64,000 nt of DNA from Beaufortia kweichowensis (Eukaryota; Chordata; Actinopteri; Cypriniformes; Gastromyzontidae). Of the stretch, positions 44,471-54,978 are shown piece by piece. The stretch lies in the NCBI GenBank assembly GCA_019155185.1, contig CM032794.1, forward strand, positions 18,243,095-18,307,094. Reading direction: 5' to 3'. Both the position numbers and the translations under genes were made by a program. Position 1 is the first letter of the stretch, and every line of letters begins with the position of its first letter. A model generated the notes under the pieces. It made no database searches and was not told where the DNA came from. It was given only the letters and a program-made list of their open reading frames with translations.

Positions 44471-45719
44471 GTAATGTAAATGTGTTTTATATATATATTA
44501 AAAATTTATATATGCTTGAGGAACGAATGACCCAGATGCTGTTTGAATGTTCCTGTAAAGAGAATGTATAAGTGAAGTTTTTTGGCAAAATATACTTGAG
44601 ACCAGTAAATCCCGAGGGATTACACGCAAAATCTGACTTCACAGGCAGACATATAAGCAGTTATTTAAATTTCTATACTCATGATTTTCATCAACAAATA
44701 TTTTTTGTAATACACTTATATCTATCTACACACCTCAGATTGTCAAGTCTGCGTTTTTACAAATGCAAATCAGACATATTATAGGAAATAAGAGCTATGG
44801 CTTTGCACCTAATGTAATCTTTACATTTTGTAAGCATATCATGCATATTAGCACTCTGTACCTTTTAGAAAATAACTTTTAAGAAGTAAATGGTAGCCTC
44901 AAGTAGAACTTGATTTCCCAGAGTCAGGAACAGTTTTCACATGTCAGCCTGAACAATCACCCCATACATTATAGAACCACTTGCCTCTGTTTAATGCAAC
45001 AATCAGTCAATTTGACCAAACAAACAAAGGCCAATATACGATCTAATAGAATAGTTAAGTGATGCATGTAAGGTTATACTTTTAATAATAATAATAATTT
45101 AATAATACAGTTGTCTTTATGATGGTAGGCCTACTAACACATTCTTTTAATGAATATGTGTTGCATTTTAAATATTTTACTTAGCTGTTTACTTTATTAT
45201 TTTTGTGACAACATTTTTTAAATACTTCTAAACACCCTTTACAAAGGAGCAGCCAATCAAATGTACAAAACCAACTTTTTTTTAATTTGGAGAGTCTGTT
45301 TTTACTGCATATCATCACATATCTTAGAACCTTTCTCTCATGTAATCATCTGCTGGCACCAGCACAAGGGCACAAGGAACACCTTCTCAGCTCACAATCT
45401 TAATTAAATGAAAATAATAAAAAACGTAAATTAACAACATAGTTAGTTAACAACATAATTTATTAATTTCATTAAATTTATTAAATTATAAAATTAATAT
45501 TATTAAGATATTACAAATATATTTAGTGTTTTCCCAAATACATTCTACCCAGTGGGGTGTGTCTGGCACTGAGAAGGGGTGACAAAAATATGAGGAATAC
45601 ACTGCCTGCTCTAGAGGTTGATCAGTTATTGTTTACTGTTGAAATAGTTCCAGTCAAAAATGTGATTATTATATGTAGTTGTAGCATATTTGTGCTCTAA
45701 TATAATGATATATTTTTGT
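44471..45719. other. Intronic, nothing recognised
   Basis: AT-rich, with runs of TTAATTAA-type words near 45430-45500. No gene. Confidence 0.6.
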
Positions 45720-45950
45720 TTAAATCCTGCTATTATATTCCAGTGTGTTGGTTCTGTGTGTTTGAGCAAGAGCGCCACACCAGCAGGTGGTGGTAATGAT
45801 CTCATGGTGCAATATGGATTCCAATGTGCAAAAACAAAGTGAGTTGTTAACACATAATTTAAAGTATGTGTAACACGTAATTAACGTGTTAACATGCAAT
45901 TTACGTGTTTACACGTAATTGCATGTTAACGCGTTAATACATGTTCTGAA
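45720..45950. repeat. Repeat inverted to 41200-41345, with ACGTGTTAAC palindromes
   Basis: CAGTGTGTTGGTTCTGTGTG, CACACCAGCAGGTGGTGGTA, then a 100-bp run of palindrome-like words (CACGTAATTAACGTG, ACGTGTTTACACGTAA, GTTAACGCGTTAA). Confidence 0.65.
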
Positions 45951-46033
45951 ACCATTTTTAGACAAACTTTGACAAAATTATAAACATGTTTATAAACATG
46001 TTTATAATTATGCAGTTATACAATTAATTATAT

Positions 46034-46097
46034 GAAGGAGTGGTTAGGATGCCCGACCAATAAGCAGACGTCCAGAGTTCGAATCTGGGATGAAGTG
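46034..46097 (+). tRNA. tRNA-like pseudogene or SINE head
   Basis: A-box-like TGGTTAGGATG (46041-46051) and a T-arm CCAGA-GTTCGAA-TCTGG (46072-46088) with a perfect 5-bp stem and B-box. The acceptor and anticodon stems do not pair, so it is not a working tRNA. Probably a tRNA-derived SINE head or decayed tRNA. Confidence 0.4.
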
Positions 46098-46242
46098 ACG
46101 TTTATTGCATTGGCTCTTTAATATCTGACAAAAGCATGGTTTTGTAACCTGTATGTTTCTCTTTGTGAAAACCTAAATATTATTTTAGTCATGGAAAATG
46201 AAAGATTAATGAAAGAAATTAAACCACAATGTCTCACATTTC

Positions 46243-46847
46243 TGTCACGGATCACAGTACACCGCCTTCAGCATTCCCTCGCTCCTGTCACCCGTTCACA
46301 TTCACCGGACTTTTGAACTTCATTTCCCAGAACCCTTTGCACTTCACCCACCATCTTGTTGTAATCATCCGCACCTGTCACCTTTGATTTGGACTATTAT
46401 TTTAAACCCTGTGTTTGTTGCATTTTCCTTGTCAGGTATTAATGTTATGCCGCACTCTGGTTCTCGTTTGTTTAACCCGGATTTTGCCTGTTTGTGTTCC
46501 ATCGGTGAATTTATCTGTTTGAAGTACATACCTGGATATTACCTGTTTGATTATCTGCATTGATGCTATCTGCTTGATGTGCTTACATGGATATTACCTG
46601 CTCGGATTATCACATTGGATTTATCTGCTTGAAGTGTTTACCTGGATAGTACCTGCCTGTTTTACCACGTTGGATTTCTCTTTTTGGTTATTACCTTGTC
46701 TATTTTATGTACCTGTTACTTGGCGTAGAAGATCGCCAGTTTTTGGTTTGCCTGCGCTGGTCAATGACCAGCGAGTGTGAGTTATATAAACTTGACTTTG
46801 TTAATTCTATTCTGCCTGACTCGGTCTCTTGCCTATCCACCGTAACA
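46243..46847 (+). mobile_element. Solo LTR (Gypsy-type), 605 bp
   Basis: TGTCACGGATC at the left and CCACCGTAACA at the right, the same ends as the other Gypsy-type LTRs here. Flanks ATTTC (46238-46242) and ATTTG (46848-46852) are a 4/5 TSD. The interior has repeated GATTATCTGC/CTGGATATTACCTG words and TTATATAAACTTG near 46784. No internal region, so it is a recombination remnant. Confidence 0.78.
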
Positions 46848-47030
46848 ATTTGTTGCATATTAAAGTGAACACGTGAACCAGTGTCTTCCACAGCTGTAAA
46901 TGATTTGGAGTCAATTTTATTATGTAGGTTTATAAAACTGAAATGAATCAATGGTGTTTGTAGTGATCCATGGGCATTGTTCATCTATGGATGCCTATAA
47001 TCATATTCCATATTCATAATCATATAGACA

Positions 47031-47820
47031 CAGAGATGTATAGTAACGGATTAGAACTACTTCACTACTGTACTTAAGTACTAATACTTTTACTCCGATA
47101 TTTTTTATGTGCTGCATCGTTACTCGTTACAATTATAAAAATGTTACGAATCATTCCATTCCAAACCCACACTACCACTGCCAGAACGGTAGATGGCAGG
47201 TTTGAAGCTGGCACATCATTGAGCGAATCAAGCGATTAAGAAGACTGCGCATGCTCCCGTTCTGCCTTTTGATCAGCAAAAAGGACAAACTAATGCATGA
47301 GTTTTCCTGCATTGAACTGTTTTTGGCGGCCGCCAAAGCCTTATTTGTGTGAGTGATAGAATAGAATGACTGCTGCCCTTGTCAGGGCGCATATAAGAAC
47401 GAGCAGAGAGAGAGAGAGAGAGAGAGCGCATTCACCGTCTTAAAACAACACGAGCGCTGTCTTGCTCGTGGGACATACTTAATCTGTTTTTGTTTACAAA
47501 AAGTTATAGCCAAAGGAATTGTGATTGTTCTTTAGGTTAATCATTTGAAATAATAAAAACAATATGATGTTCAAACTTTTGACTACCCTCTTTAATAACT
47601 ACATAACACAATACTTGTACTTTTACTTTCAGTACTTGAGTAGTAAATTTTAAAATAAACTACTTGCAATACTTGCAAGTACAAAAAATGTTGAATACTT
47701 TAGTACTTCTATTTAAGTGTGGTGCTTAAAGAGCACTTCAACTTCTACTCAAGTCACTTTTTTGATAGAGCACTTGCACTTTTACTCAAGTCTGGGTCTC
47801 TAGTACTTTATACATCTCTG
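47031..47820. mobile_element. hAT-type non-autonomous transposon, 790 bp
   Basis: Perfect 8-bp TSD TATAGACA at 47023-47030 and 47821-47828. Ends CAGAGATGTATAG and CTTTATACATCTCTG are inverted. Both flanks are rich in AGTACTT/AAGTACT words. A (GA)n tract sits at about 47405-47427. No ORF of note. Confidence 0.9.
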
Positions 47821-47828
47821 TATAGACA

Positions 47829-48462
47829 TATTCTGCCTGACATGTTTGGCAAAAAAATCTGCCAAATTTTATTGAAAAACAAACAAGGCAATGCCAGACA
47901 AGCACATTTATTAATTTAACAGATGCTTTCATCCAAATTAGGTTTAACTATTCGGCAGAGCTGTGGTTTACACAGTCAACAATTAAAACTAATAATAATT
48001 TTACTCCAGTGTCACAGGCGCTCAGGTGTTTTGCACAAAAATACCCTTATATTTTTTGATGCAGCATTGCATCTTTACACATAAATTTAATCCACCACAG
48101 ATGCCTCAGAGCCGCCTTAACTCGTCTGTGTAAAGACAACATACCCAGCTGTCAAAACACAGCCCAGGCCAAAACAAGGCAAATTGAAAAATCGAATAGA
48201 CATCTAACGTCTATAGCCCAAGAATATACTAGTCATTAATTAGATTGCTACTAAACGCCTACATGCAAGGGCGTAGATTTGGTTTGAACATTGGGGGTGG
48301 GGTTGTGGGTGTGCTTACGCACAGCCTATATGCATAGAACGTGTGAAAGAAAAAAAAAACAATTGACCTTATCATACATCTTGCAAGGCAAAGACGACAT
48401 GTAACCAAATTCAAGATTTTCTTGGCTAAAAGTGGTTTACTCATAGCTGGACTATAACAGGT
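47829..48462. other. Intronic, no gene seen
   Basis: No ORF or repeat I can support. Confidence 0.5.
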
Positions 48463-48493
48463 CTATAGTTAACCATCCATCCATTTTCCTCCG

Positions 48494-49760
48494 CTTATCC
48501 GGGACCGGGTCGAGGGGGCAGCAGTCTAAGCAGGGACGCCCAGACTTCCCTCTCTCCAGACACTTCCTCCAACTCCTCCGGGGGAACCCCGAGACGTTCC
48601 CTGGCCAGCCGAGAGACATAGTCTCTCCAGCGTGTTCTGGATCTTCCCCGGGCCTCCTCCCGGTGGGACATGCCTGGAACACCTCCCTTGGGAGGCGTCC
48701 GGGAGGCATCCGAAACAGATGCCCAAGCCACCTCAGCTGGCCTCTCTCGATGTGGAGGAGCAGCGGATATACTTCGAGCTCCCCCCTAGTGACCGAGCTC
48801 CTCACCCTATCTCTAAGGGAGCGCCCGGCCACCCGGCGGAGAAAACTCATTTCGCCCGGTTGTATCCTGGATCTCATCCTTTCGGTCATGACCCAAAGCT
48901 CATGACCATAGGTGAAAGAAGGAACGTAGATCGACCGGTAAATCGAAAGCTTCGCCTTGTGGCTCAGCTCCTTCTTTACCACGACAGGCCGGTACATCGA
49001 CCGCATTACTGCAGAAGCTGCACCGATCCGTCTGTCGATCTCTCGCTCCATCCTTCCCTCACTCGTGAACAAGACCATAAGATACTTAAACTCCTCCACC
49101 TGTGGCAGGAGGTCCCCACCGACCTGAAGGGGACAAGCCACCCTTTTCCGGCAGAGGACCATGGCCTCAGATTTGGAGGTGCTGATTCTCATCCCAGCCG
49201 CTTCACACTCAGCTGCAAACTGCCCCAGTGCCCGCTGTAGGTCCTGGCTTGATGAAGCCAACAGGACAACATCATCCGCAAAAAGCAGAGATGAGATCCT
49301 GTGGTCACTAAACCGGACCCACTCCGGTCCCTGGCTGCGCCTAGAAATCCTGTCCATGAAGACAGTGAACAGGACCGGTGACAAAGGGCAGCCCTGCCGG
49401 AGTCCAACACGCACTGGGAACGAGTCTGACTTACTGCCGGCAATGCGAACCATGCTCCTGCTCTGGTCATACAGGGACCGGACAGCCCCTAGCAAAGGGC
49501 CTCGGACCCCATATTCCCAGAGCACCCCCCACAGAACACCGCGAGGGACACGGTCGAATGCCTTCTCCAGATCCACAAAACACATGTGGACTCCCATGAA
49601 CTCCCATGAACCCTCCAGTATCCTAAAGAGGGTATAGAGCTGGTCCAGTGTTCCACGACCAGGACGAAAGCCGCATTGTTCCTCCTGTATCCGAGGTTCA
49701 ACTATCGGACGAATTCTCCTCTCCAGTACTCTGGCATAGACTTTCCCTTTTTGCCTCCAC
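48494..49760 (-). pseudogene. LINE reverse transcriptase and C-terminal region
   Basis: The minus-strand ORF 49822-48452 holds KVYARVLERRIRPIVEPRI, EEQCGFRPGRGTLDQLYTL, MCFVDLEKAFDRVPRG, GLRQGCPLSPVLFTVF, LLFADDVVLLASS (ADD box) and the C-terminal IYVPSFTYGHELWVMTE, QLRWLGHLFRMP region. The first RT blocks are missing: the ORF joins directly from endonuclease-linker sequence to KVYAR near 49742, marking an internal deletion. The last 45 or so residues (after RPGEDPEH) are in a shifted frame; the expected one reads in the overlapping ORF 48731-48495. Confidence 0.9.
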
Positions 49761-49883
49761 AACCACCCGTGCCGCAGTCCGCTTGGCCTGCCGGTACCCA
49801 TCAGCTGCCTCAGGAGTCCCACAAGCCAATCAGGCTCGATAGTACTCCTTCTTCAGCTTGACAGCATCCCTTACTTCCGGTGT

Positions 49884-50803
49884 TCACCACCGGGTTCGGG
49901 GGTTGCCGCCACAACAGGCACCAGAGACCTTATGGCCACAACTCCGAATGGCCGCTTTGACAATGGAGGCGGAGAACATGGTCCACTCGGACTCAATGTC
50001 CCCCGCCTCCCTCAGGATCTGTTCAAAGCTCTGCCGGAGGTGGGAGTTGAAGACCCCTCTGACAGGGGGCTCTGCCAAACGTTCCCAACAGACCCTCACA
50101 GAACGTTTGGGCCTGCCGAGTCTGTCCAGCTTCCTCCCCGGCCAACGGATCCAACTCACCACCAGGTGGTTATCAGTTGACAGCTCCGCCCCTCTCTTCA
50201 CCCGAGTGTCCAAGACATACGGCCGGAGGTCGGATGAAACAACCACAAAGTCAATCATCGACCTCCGCCCTAGGGCGCCCTGTTGCCACGTGTGCTGATG
50301 GGTGCCCTTATGCTCGAACATGGTGTTCGTTATGGACAAGCCGTGACTAGCACAGAAGTCCAACAACAGAACACCACTCGGGTTCAGGTCAGGGGGGCCG
50401 TTCCTCCCAATCACGCCTCTCCAGGTGTCACTGTCGTTGCCCACGTGAGCGTTGAAATCCCCCAGCAAAATGACGCGCTTTCCAGCACCCCTCCCAGAGA
50501 CTCCAAGAAGGCCGGGTACTCTGTACTGCCATTCGGCCCATAGGCACAAATGACAGTGAGAGACCTATCCCCCACCCGGAGGCGCAGGGAAACGACCCTC
50601 TCATTCACCGGGGTAAACTCCAACACATGGCAGCTAAGCTGGGGGGCTATAAGCAAGCCCACCCCAGCCCGCCGCCTCTCACCGTAGCCAACTCCAGAGT
50701 AGTGGAGAGTCCAACCTCTTTCGAGGAGTTGGGTTCCAGAGCCCAAACTGTGCGTGGAGGTGAGCCCGACTATCTCTAGTCGGTACCTCTCAACCTCTCG
50801 CAC
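49884..50803 (-). pseudogene. LINE AP-type endonuclease
   Basis: Two overlapping frames. 50803-50411 has MREVERYRLEIVGLTSTHSL, RRRAGVGLLIAPQL, VVSLRLRVGDRSLTVICAYG. 50549-49884 has VILLGDFNAHVG (catalytic GDFN), GLSITNTMF, SMIDFVVVSSDLRP and ELSTDNHLVV (SDH-type end, here with Asn for the usual residue in T-D-H-H). The frame break lies near 50470-50500. The endonuclease nicks target DNA in intact family members. Confidence 0.85.
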
Positions 50804-51276
50804 TAACTCAGGCTCCTTTCCATGTCCCTAGAGTTAGGTTCTGTGTCCGAGGATTGGGTCGCCGAGGTCCCTGCCTTCGACCGCCACTCAAACCACAATG
50901 CACCCTTACGGTCCTTCCCGCAGGTAGTGAGCCCACAGGAGGTCGGCCCCACGTCGCTCCTTCGGGCTGGGCCCGGCCGGGTCCCGTGGGGTAAGACTCG
51001 GCCACCAGGTGCTTGCATACGAGCCCCAACCCCAGGCCTGGCTCCAGGGTGGGGCCCCGACTGCGCCATACCAAGCGACGTCACAGTATTTATTTTGGTC
51101 CTTCTCATAGGGGGGGTGGACCGCTCTTTGTCTGGCTTGTCACCTAGGACCTGTTTGCCTTGGGAGACCCTACCAGGGGCATATAGCCCCTGACAACATA
51201 GCTCCTAGGATCATTCAGGCACTCAAACCCCTCCACCATGGTAAGTTGGCGGTCCCAGGAGAGGCTATAGTTAACC

Positions 51277-51773
51277 TAGATGGTGAAATGACGGCTATTG
51301 CTTGCTGGGTAGGTTGGGAGCGAGTGCAACCGTTTGTCATAAGAATAATCCCTTTTTGTTCTGGGTGCATGTTAAACACATTGATTTTAAAGGCACACAT
51401 TAGCTTAATCTGGTTGTTAGTACAGCCACGAACAGCGCAACAGGTACCAGAGCTCCACAATGACATTTTAGAATAATAAATTAACACAAAACAGTATTTA
51501 TTAAATTAGGACTAACTAGCTTACTGCTACTTCCCCTATCTCACTGGAAGTTACACCCATAATCATTTTTACAGTAGTGCCCCCGAGAAAAGGGTGGATT
51601 TATTGTAAATATTTTCCTTTGTACCTTTCTTATTCACATCATACTAAATAAACCACCTGTTTGCACCGTACCACTTGTGTTGACTGACACGTTTTAAAAT
51701 ATTGTCCCACACCCCTGGAAACATCTGGAACGTAGCATCATGTCAAATTAAAAGATAAATAGATAGATAATAG
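51277..51773. other. Intronic, no gene seen
   Basis: Sequence between the LINE TSD and the Gag-only element 2 TSD. A short (GATA)n-like stretch at about 51754-51776. Nothing else. Confidence 0.55.
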
Positions 51774-51778
51774 ATATG

Positions 51779-53722
51779 TGTCACAGTTCCACGTTTCCCC
51801 TAGGACTCCATCTCCCATGATTCACTGCAGTACCACACCTGTTCCCTGTTATCCGCCATCACTGTTGATCACTGTCACCTATCTCCACCTATTATCTGTA
51901 TTATTTAAGCTGTGTCTGTTCTTATGTTCGGGGTCAGGTCTACGTTATGTTAACTTTGCGTTAAAGATATTTTCTCAGTGATTAGATGACTTTTATGCCT
52001 TGTTCTAGTTCCTGTTACACGGATGTGTATGTTTCCATTGGATGTTTATGTTCTTGAGTTAACTTCCTAGTAAAGAGTGTTAAAAGACTTTGTACCTGCT
52101 TGTCTTCACTGGGGACACCGTAACAGAAGACGTGACCAAGAAAAGAAGGAATTGCTGCATGATGACCCTCAACATAGCCACCCGTGCAAGTGCTCTCCTC
52201 TGCAGGGGCCAGGAGGATAGATCCCTCGAGGCCCACACCCTGTACTTCGCAGCCCTGGGAAAGCTAGCGGAGTGTCCAGACAGTAACCTGAGGCTCCTGT
52301 TTCTCTTTGGCCTCAACGAAGAGGTCAAGGCTAAACTGTCTGGTAGTGGGCCAAGAGGGAGCTTTGAGGATTGTGCGGACTGGGTGCTTGCAAGTTGTGG
52401 GTGCCGTCCCCCCCGCAGCCTGATCAAGATGGCTGTTCCTGAGAGTCCCGCCACGATCAAGATGGCCGCTCCTGAGAGTCCTGCCATGGCCAAGATGGCC
52501 GTTGAGTTTCCAGACTCTGCCCCCGAGCCTCCAGACTCCGCCCCTGAGTTTCCAGACTCCGCCCCTGAGTTTCCTGAGCCTGCCCCCGAGTTCCCACCCA
52601 GCCTCCCTCTCCCGCCTCCTCTATTTTCAGCCTGGCCTTCTGCCCGGGCTTCCCTGGTCCCTCTCAGTCCCTCAGCTCGCCTCCATGCCTCACCATCTGG
52701 GCATTCGGGCTCACCTCGGGCCTTCCAGGTCCCAGCGCCTTCATGGAGTGCGGATCCCTTGTCTCTGCCTCCAGCCTCCGAGGCCCAGACTTCACCTCGG
52801 CCCTTCGACCCTTCTGCTCCACCTTGGCTCCTAGCTCCCTCGTCTCCACCGTGGCCCGTCATCGCACTGGCTCCACTGGGCTCCCTCGTCCCTCCGGGTC
52901 TGCCTGGGTCGGTCGTTGACCATCCGTCGCCTCGGGATTCCCCTTCTCCACCTTCGGCTTGGCGGTCTGTCCCTCTGGCTCCATCAGGCTCCTCCCTCCG
53001 GCTCCACCTTCATCCTCTGTCGCTCCGGTTTCACCGTGCTCTTCCGGAGCCCCGTCTTCGCCTCTGTCGCCAGAACCGTCGGCTCGCCTTGGCCCTCCGG
53101 CACCGCTGTTGTCACCCTGGCTCTTCGGCTCTCCGGCTCCGCCTGGGGCTGCGGTGTCTCCGGCGTCTCCAGCTACGTCTCTGTCGGTCGGCTCCCTGGT
53201 CTCCTCACTCCATCCACCATGGCTCCTCCCTCCATCGTCTCCACCCTGGCCAGATGGACTGGTCACTGCCTTCATCTCCACCTTCTGTTCCACCTCCAAG
53301 ACCCCCACCCTCCCTCCTCTGTTGGTCCTTCTACGGCGCGAGGACGCGCCTTCTGGGAAGGGGAGATACCGTCACAGTTCTACGTTTCCCCTAGGACTCC
53401 ATCATGATTCCCTGCAGCACCACACCTGTTCCCTGTTACCCGCCATCACTGTTGATCACTGTCGCCTGTCTTCACCTATTATCTGTATTATTTAAGCTGT
53501 GTCTGTTATATTCGGGGTCAGGTCTACGTTATGTTAACTTTGCATTAAAGGTAGTTTCTCAGTGATTAGATGACTTTTATGCCTTGTTCTAGTTCCTGTT
53601 CTAAGTTCCTGTTACACGGATGTGTATGTTTCCATTGGATGTTTATGTTCTTGAGATAACTTCCTAGTAAAGAGTGTTAAAAGACTTTGTGCCTGCTTGT
53701 CTTCACTGGAGACACCGTAACA
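51779..53722 (+). mobile_element. Gag-only LTR element 2 (TR-GAG-like)
   Basis: LTRs at 51779-52125 (TGTCACAG...CGTAACA) and 53370-53722 (first base C instead of T). Perfect TSD ATATG at 51774-51778 and 53723-53727. The internal region, about 1.2 kb, is almost entirely one ORF: partial Gag then proline/serine-rich sequence ending RREDAPSG. No enzymes. The LTRs have several differences and a small duplication (TTCTAGTTCCTGTTCTAAG) in the 3' copy, so it is older than elements 1 and 3. Confidence 0.9.
52090..53394 (+). CDS. Partial Gag plus proline-rich ORF of element 2
   Basis: 434 codons in one frame. The first 23 or so residues read from LTR and primer-site sequence, so the true start is probably MMTLNIATR at 52159 or 52162. 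Then LLCRGQEDRSLEAHTLYFAA, a Leu-rich LRLLFLFGLNEEVKAKLSG, and WVLASCGC, the same capsid-like block as in the other two elements. Next come IKMA(A/V)PESP repeats, EFPDSAP repeats (about residues 140-170) and a long Pro/Ser/Arg region. A parallel frame (52959-53495) holds the REDAPSGKGR tail, so a frameshift lies late in the ORF. No enzymatic domain. Confidence 0.65.
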   Translation: MYLLVFTGDTVTEDVTKKRRNCCMMTLNIATRASALLCRGQEDRSLEAHTLYFAALGKLAECPDSNLRLLFLFGLNEEVKAKLSGSGPRGSFEDCADWVLASCGCRPPRSLIKMAVPESPATIKMAAPESPAMAKMAVEFPDSAPEPPDSAPEFPDSAPEFPEPAPEFPPSLPLPPPLFSAWPSARASLVPLSPSARLHASPSGHSGSPRAFQVPAPSWSADPLSLPPASEAQTSPRPFDPSAPPWLLAPSSPPWPVIALAPLGSLVPPGLPGSVVDHPSPRDSPSPPSAWRSVPLAPSGSSLRLHLHPLSLRFHRALPEPRLRLCRQNRRLALALRHRCCHPGSSALRLRLGLRCLRRLQLRLCRSAPWSPHSIHHGSSLHRLHPGQMDWSLPSSPPSVPPPRPPPSLLCWSFYGARTRLLGRGDTVTVLRFP

Positions 53723-53727
53723 ATATG

Positions 53728-53933
53728 CAGTAGTAGGAGATCGGGTATAAGTCTGCTATTGATAATGTAAACAGTCTTCCGTATTTGTTTACAGTAGCAG
53801 TTAGTAATTTGTCCTGCATTACTTATTGTTTGCATGAATTATGAAACTTTGTCATTATTTCTCTGGGAAGAATTAAAAAATAGTAGTTATTGATTAGTTA
53901 ATAGTGAACTACCAGTGTCATCTGTGTGCTATT
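53728..53933 (+). repeat. Left half of a dispersed repeat split by ERV-B
   Basis: CAGTAGTAGGAGATC onward, ending at CTATT, where ERV-B inserted. The right half resumes at 60353. The uninterrupted inverted partner is 40453-40710. Confidence 0.7.
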
Positions 53934-54264
53934 TGTTGAAGATATAATCAAGAAAATGTATTATCCTTTATTCTGTCTTTATTAAGTTTAATATTTACAG
54001 GTATTAACCTTGTGTTTTTCTAATGATATATGTTTCTGTTTTTCTGCTACGTTTGATTTTTTAATATTCACATACCACAAGTATTAATCATGTATCACAG
54101 AAATCAAGGCCATTGAGAAGAGAAGAGACGAGACTCTGAGAGAGAGTGATGGAGAACCTTTATGAAGATCTCAAAGCTGCTCTCTCCCTCGCAAGTATTG
54201 AAACACCAGTCTTGGTCTGATTGTTGTTCTTTATTGATAGAGGTTTTAAGAAATAGACCTATCA
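53934..54264 (+). repeat. ERV-B 5' LTR (331 bp, promoter part deleted)
   Basis: Compared with the 3' LTR it lacks about 110 bp corresponding to 60098-60206, including the only TATA-like box (ATAAAAAG at 60191), and has a short extra stretch near 53962-53990. Confidence 0.88.
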
Positions 54265-54267
54265 TTT

Positions 54268-54285
54268 TGGTCCTTCGAGCCGGAT
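54268..54285 (+). promoter_or_regulatory. Primer-binding site, tRNA-Tyr type
   Basis: TGGTCCTTCGAGCCGGAT, three bases after the LTR, is complementary to the 3' end of vertebrate tRNA-Tyr (CCGGCTCGAAGGA plus CCA, from memory). Confidence 0.8.
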
Positions 54286-54507
54286 TCCAACATACCCGAA
54301 GATCAACGGTGGGAGGGAGACTTGAAGCCCGTCGGCCGGCGGCGGATTCTTTTAGGAATTTGTCAAAAGCCCTGGGTGGTGAAAATTCCTCGCCAGGCCG
54401 GCTTTAGGTTTCCCCGGCCGGTGATCTCGGATTGACGGAATTCGAAGCAGGACAAGAATCAGACGCAGTGCACTGGGTGAGTTGTTTTAGACCCTGAAGT
54501 GTCTAGA

Positions 54508-54716
54508 TAGGGTAAATCCAGAAGTATTTACCAGAAGTAAATCCAGAAGTATTTACTTAGTGTGTGTGAGGGTAAGTCCAGAAGTATTTACCAGAAGTAA
54601 ATCCAGAAGTATTTACTTGGTGTGTGTGAGGGTAAGTCCAGAAGTATTTACCAGAAGTAAATCCAGAAGTATTTACTAATTGTGTGTTAGGGTAAATTCA
54701 GAAGTATTTACCAAAA
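54508..54716 (+). repeat. 60-bp tandem repeats in the ERV-B leader
   Basis: Three and a half copies of a 60-bp unit built from (A/G)TCCAGAAGTATTTAC halves and TGTGTGTGAGGGTAA. Confidence 0.95.
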
Positions 54717-54864
54717 GGCCTTGTGTGAGTGTGATCTGTGTGAATGTCAAGTTCAGCACACAAAGGCGTGCTGGACCTCTGAAAATTTTTATTTATTTTA
54801 TTTTTCTTTCTTCTTTTCTCTTTCTTTTGTTAATTTAGAAGGGAGTAGTTAATAATTTGTAATT

Positions 54865-54978
54865 ATGGGAAACTGTTGTTGTTGTAGTAAAGACCAGGAA
54901 GAACTGGCAGGAGATGTGAAATACATGGGAAAGTTAGGACAGGAAAATGTAAAAGTAAAAGGGGAAAAGAGGTTTTGA
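54865..54978 (+). CDS. Small ORF starting Met-Gly with a Cys cluster
   Basis: A 37-codon ORF in the ERV-B leader beginning MGNCCCCSKDQEEL. Met-Gly-Asn at the start is a myristoylation signal and four Cys behind it are palmitoylation-like, so the product would be expected at membranes. It could be the truncated start of Gag matrix or a separate accessory ORF. The sequence after the stop is non-coding for 1.3 kb, so which is unclear. Confidence 0.4.
   Translation: MGNCCCCSKDQEELAGDVKYMGKLGQENVKVKGEKRF

Larger units (their letters stand above)
48475..51264 (-). mobile_element. RTE/Expander-like non-LTR retrotransposon with 12-bp TSD
   Basis: Both borders carry CTATAGTTAACC (48463-48474 and 51265-51276), a 12-bp TSD, so both ends are the original ones. 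Minus-strand layout: 5' leader, AP-type endonuclease, RT, and a 3' end whose plus-strand form ATCCATCCATTTTCCTCCGC is typical of a very abundant fish LINE. The middle (the late linker and RT N-terminus) is deleted and frameshifts occur. Clade naming (RTE-like) is from memory; the superfamily is secure. Confidence 0.88.

Noticed and set aside
46034..46097. Functional tRNA gene
   Set aside because: The T-arm is good but acceptor and anticodon stems do not pair, so only a tRNA-like relic is claimed.
48632..50298. Plus-strand ORFs of up to 202 residues across 48.6-50.3 kb
   Set aside because: Antisense shadows of the GC-rich LINE; no domain, while the minus strand has clear RT and endonuclease motifs.
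52080..52862. Minus-strand 260-residue Gly/Ala/Arg-rich ORF
   Set aside because: Antisense shadow of the Gag-only element 2 ORF.
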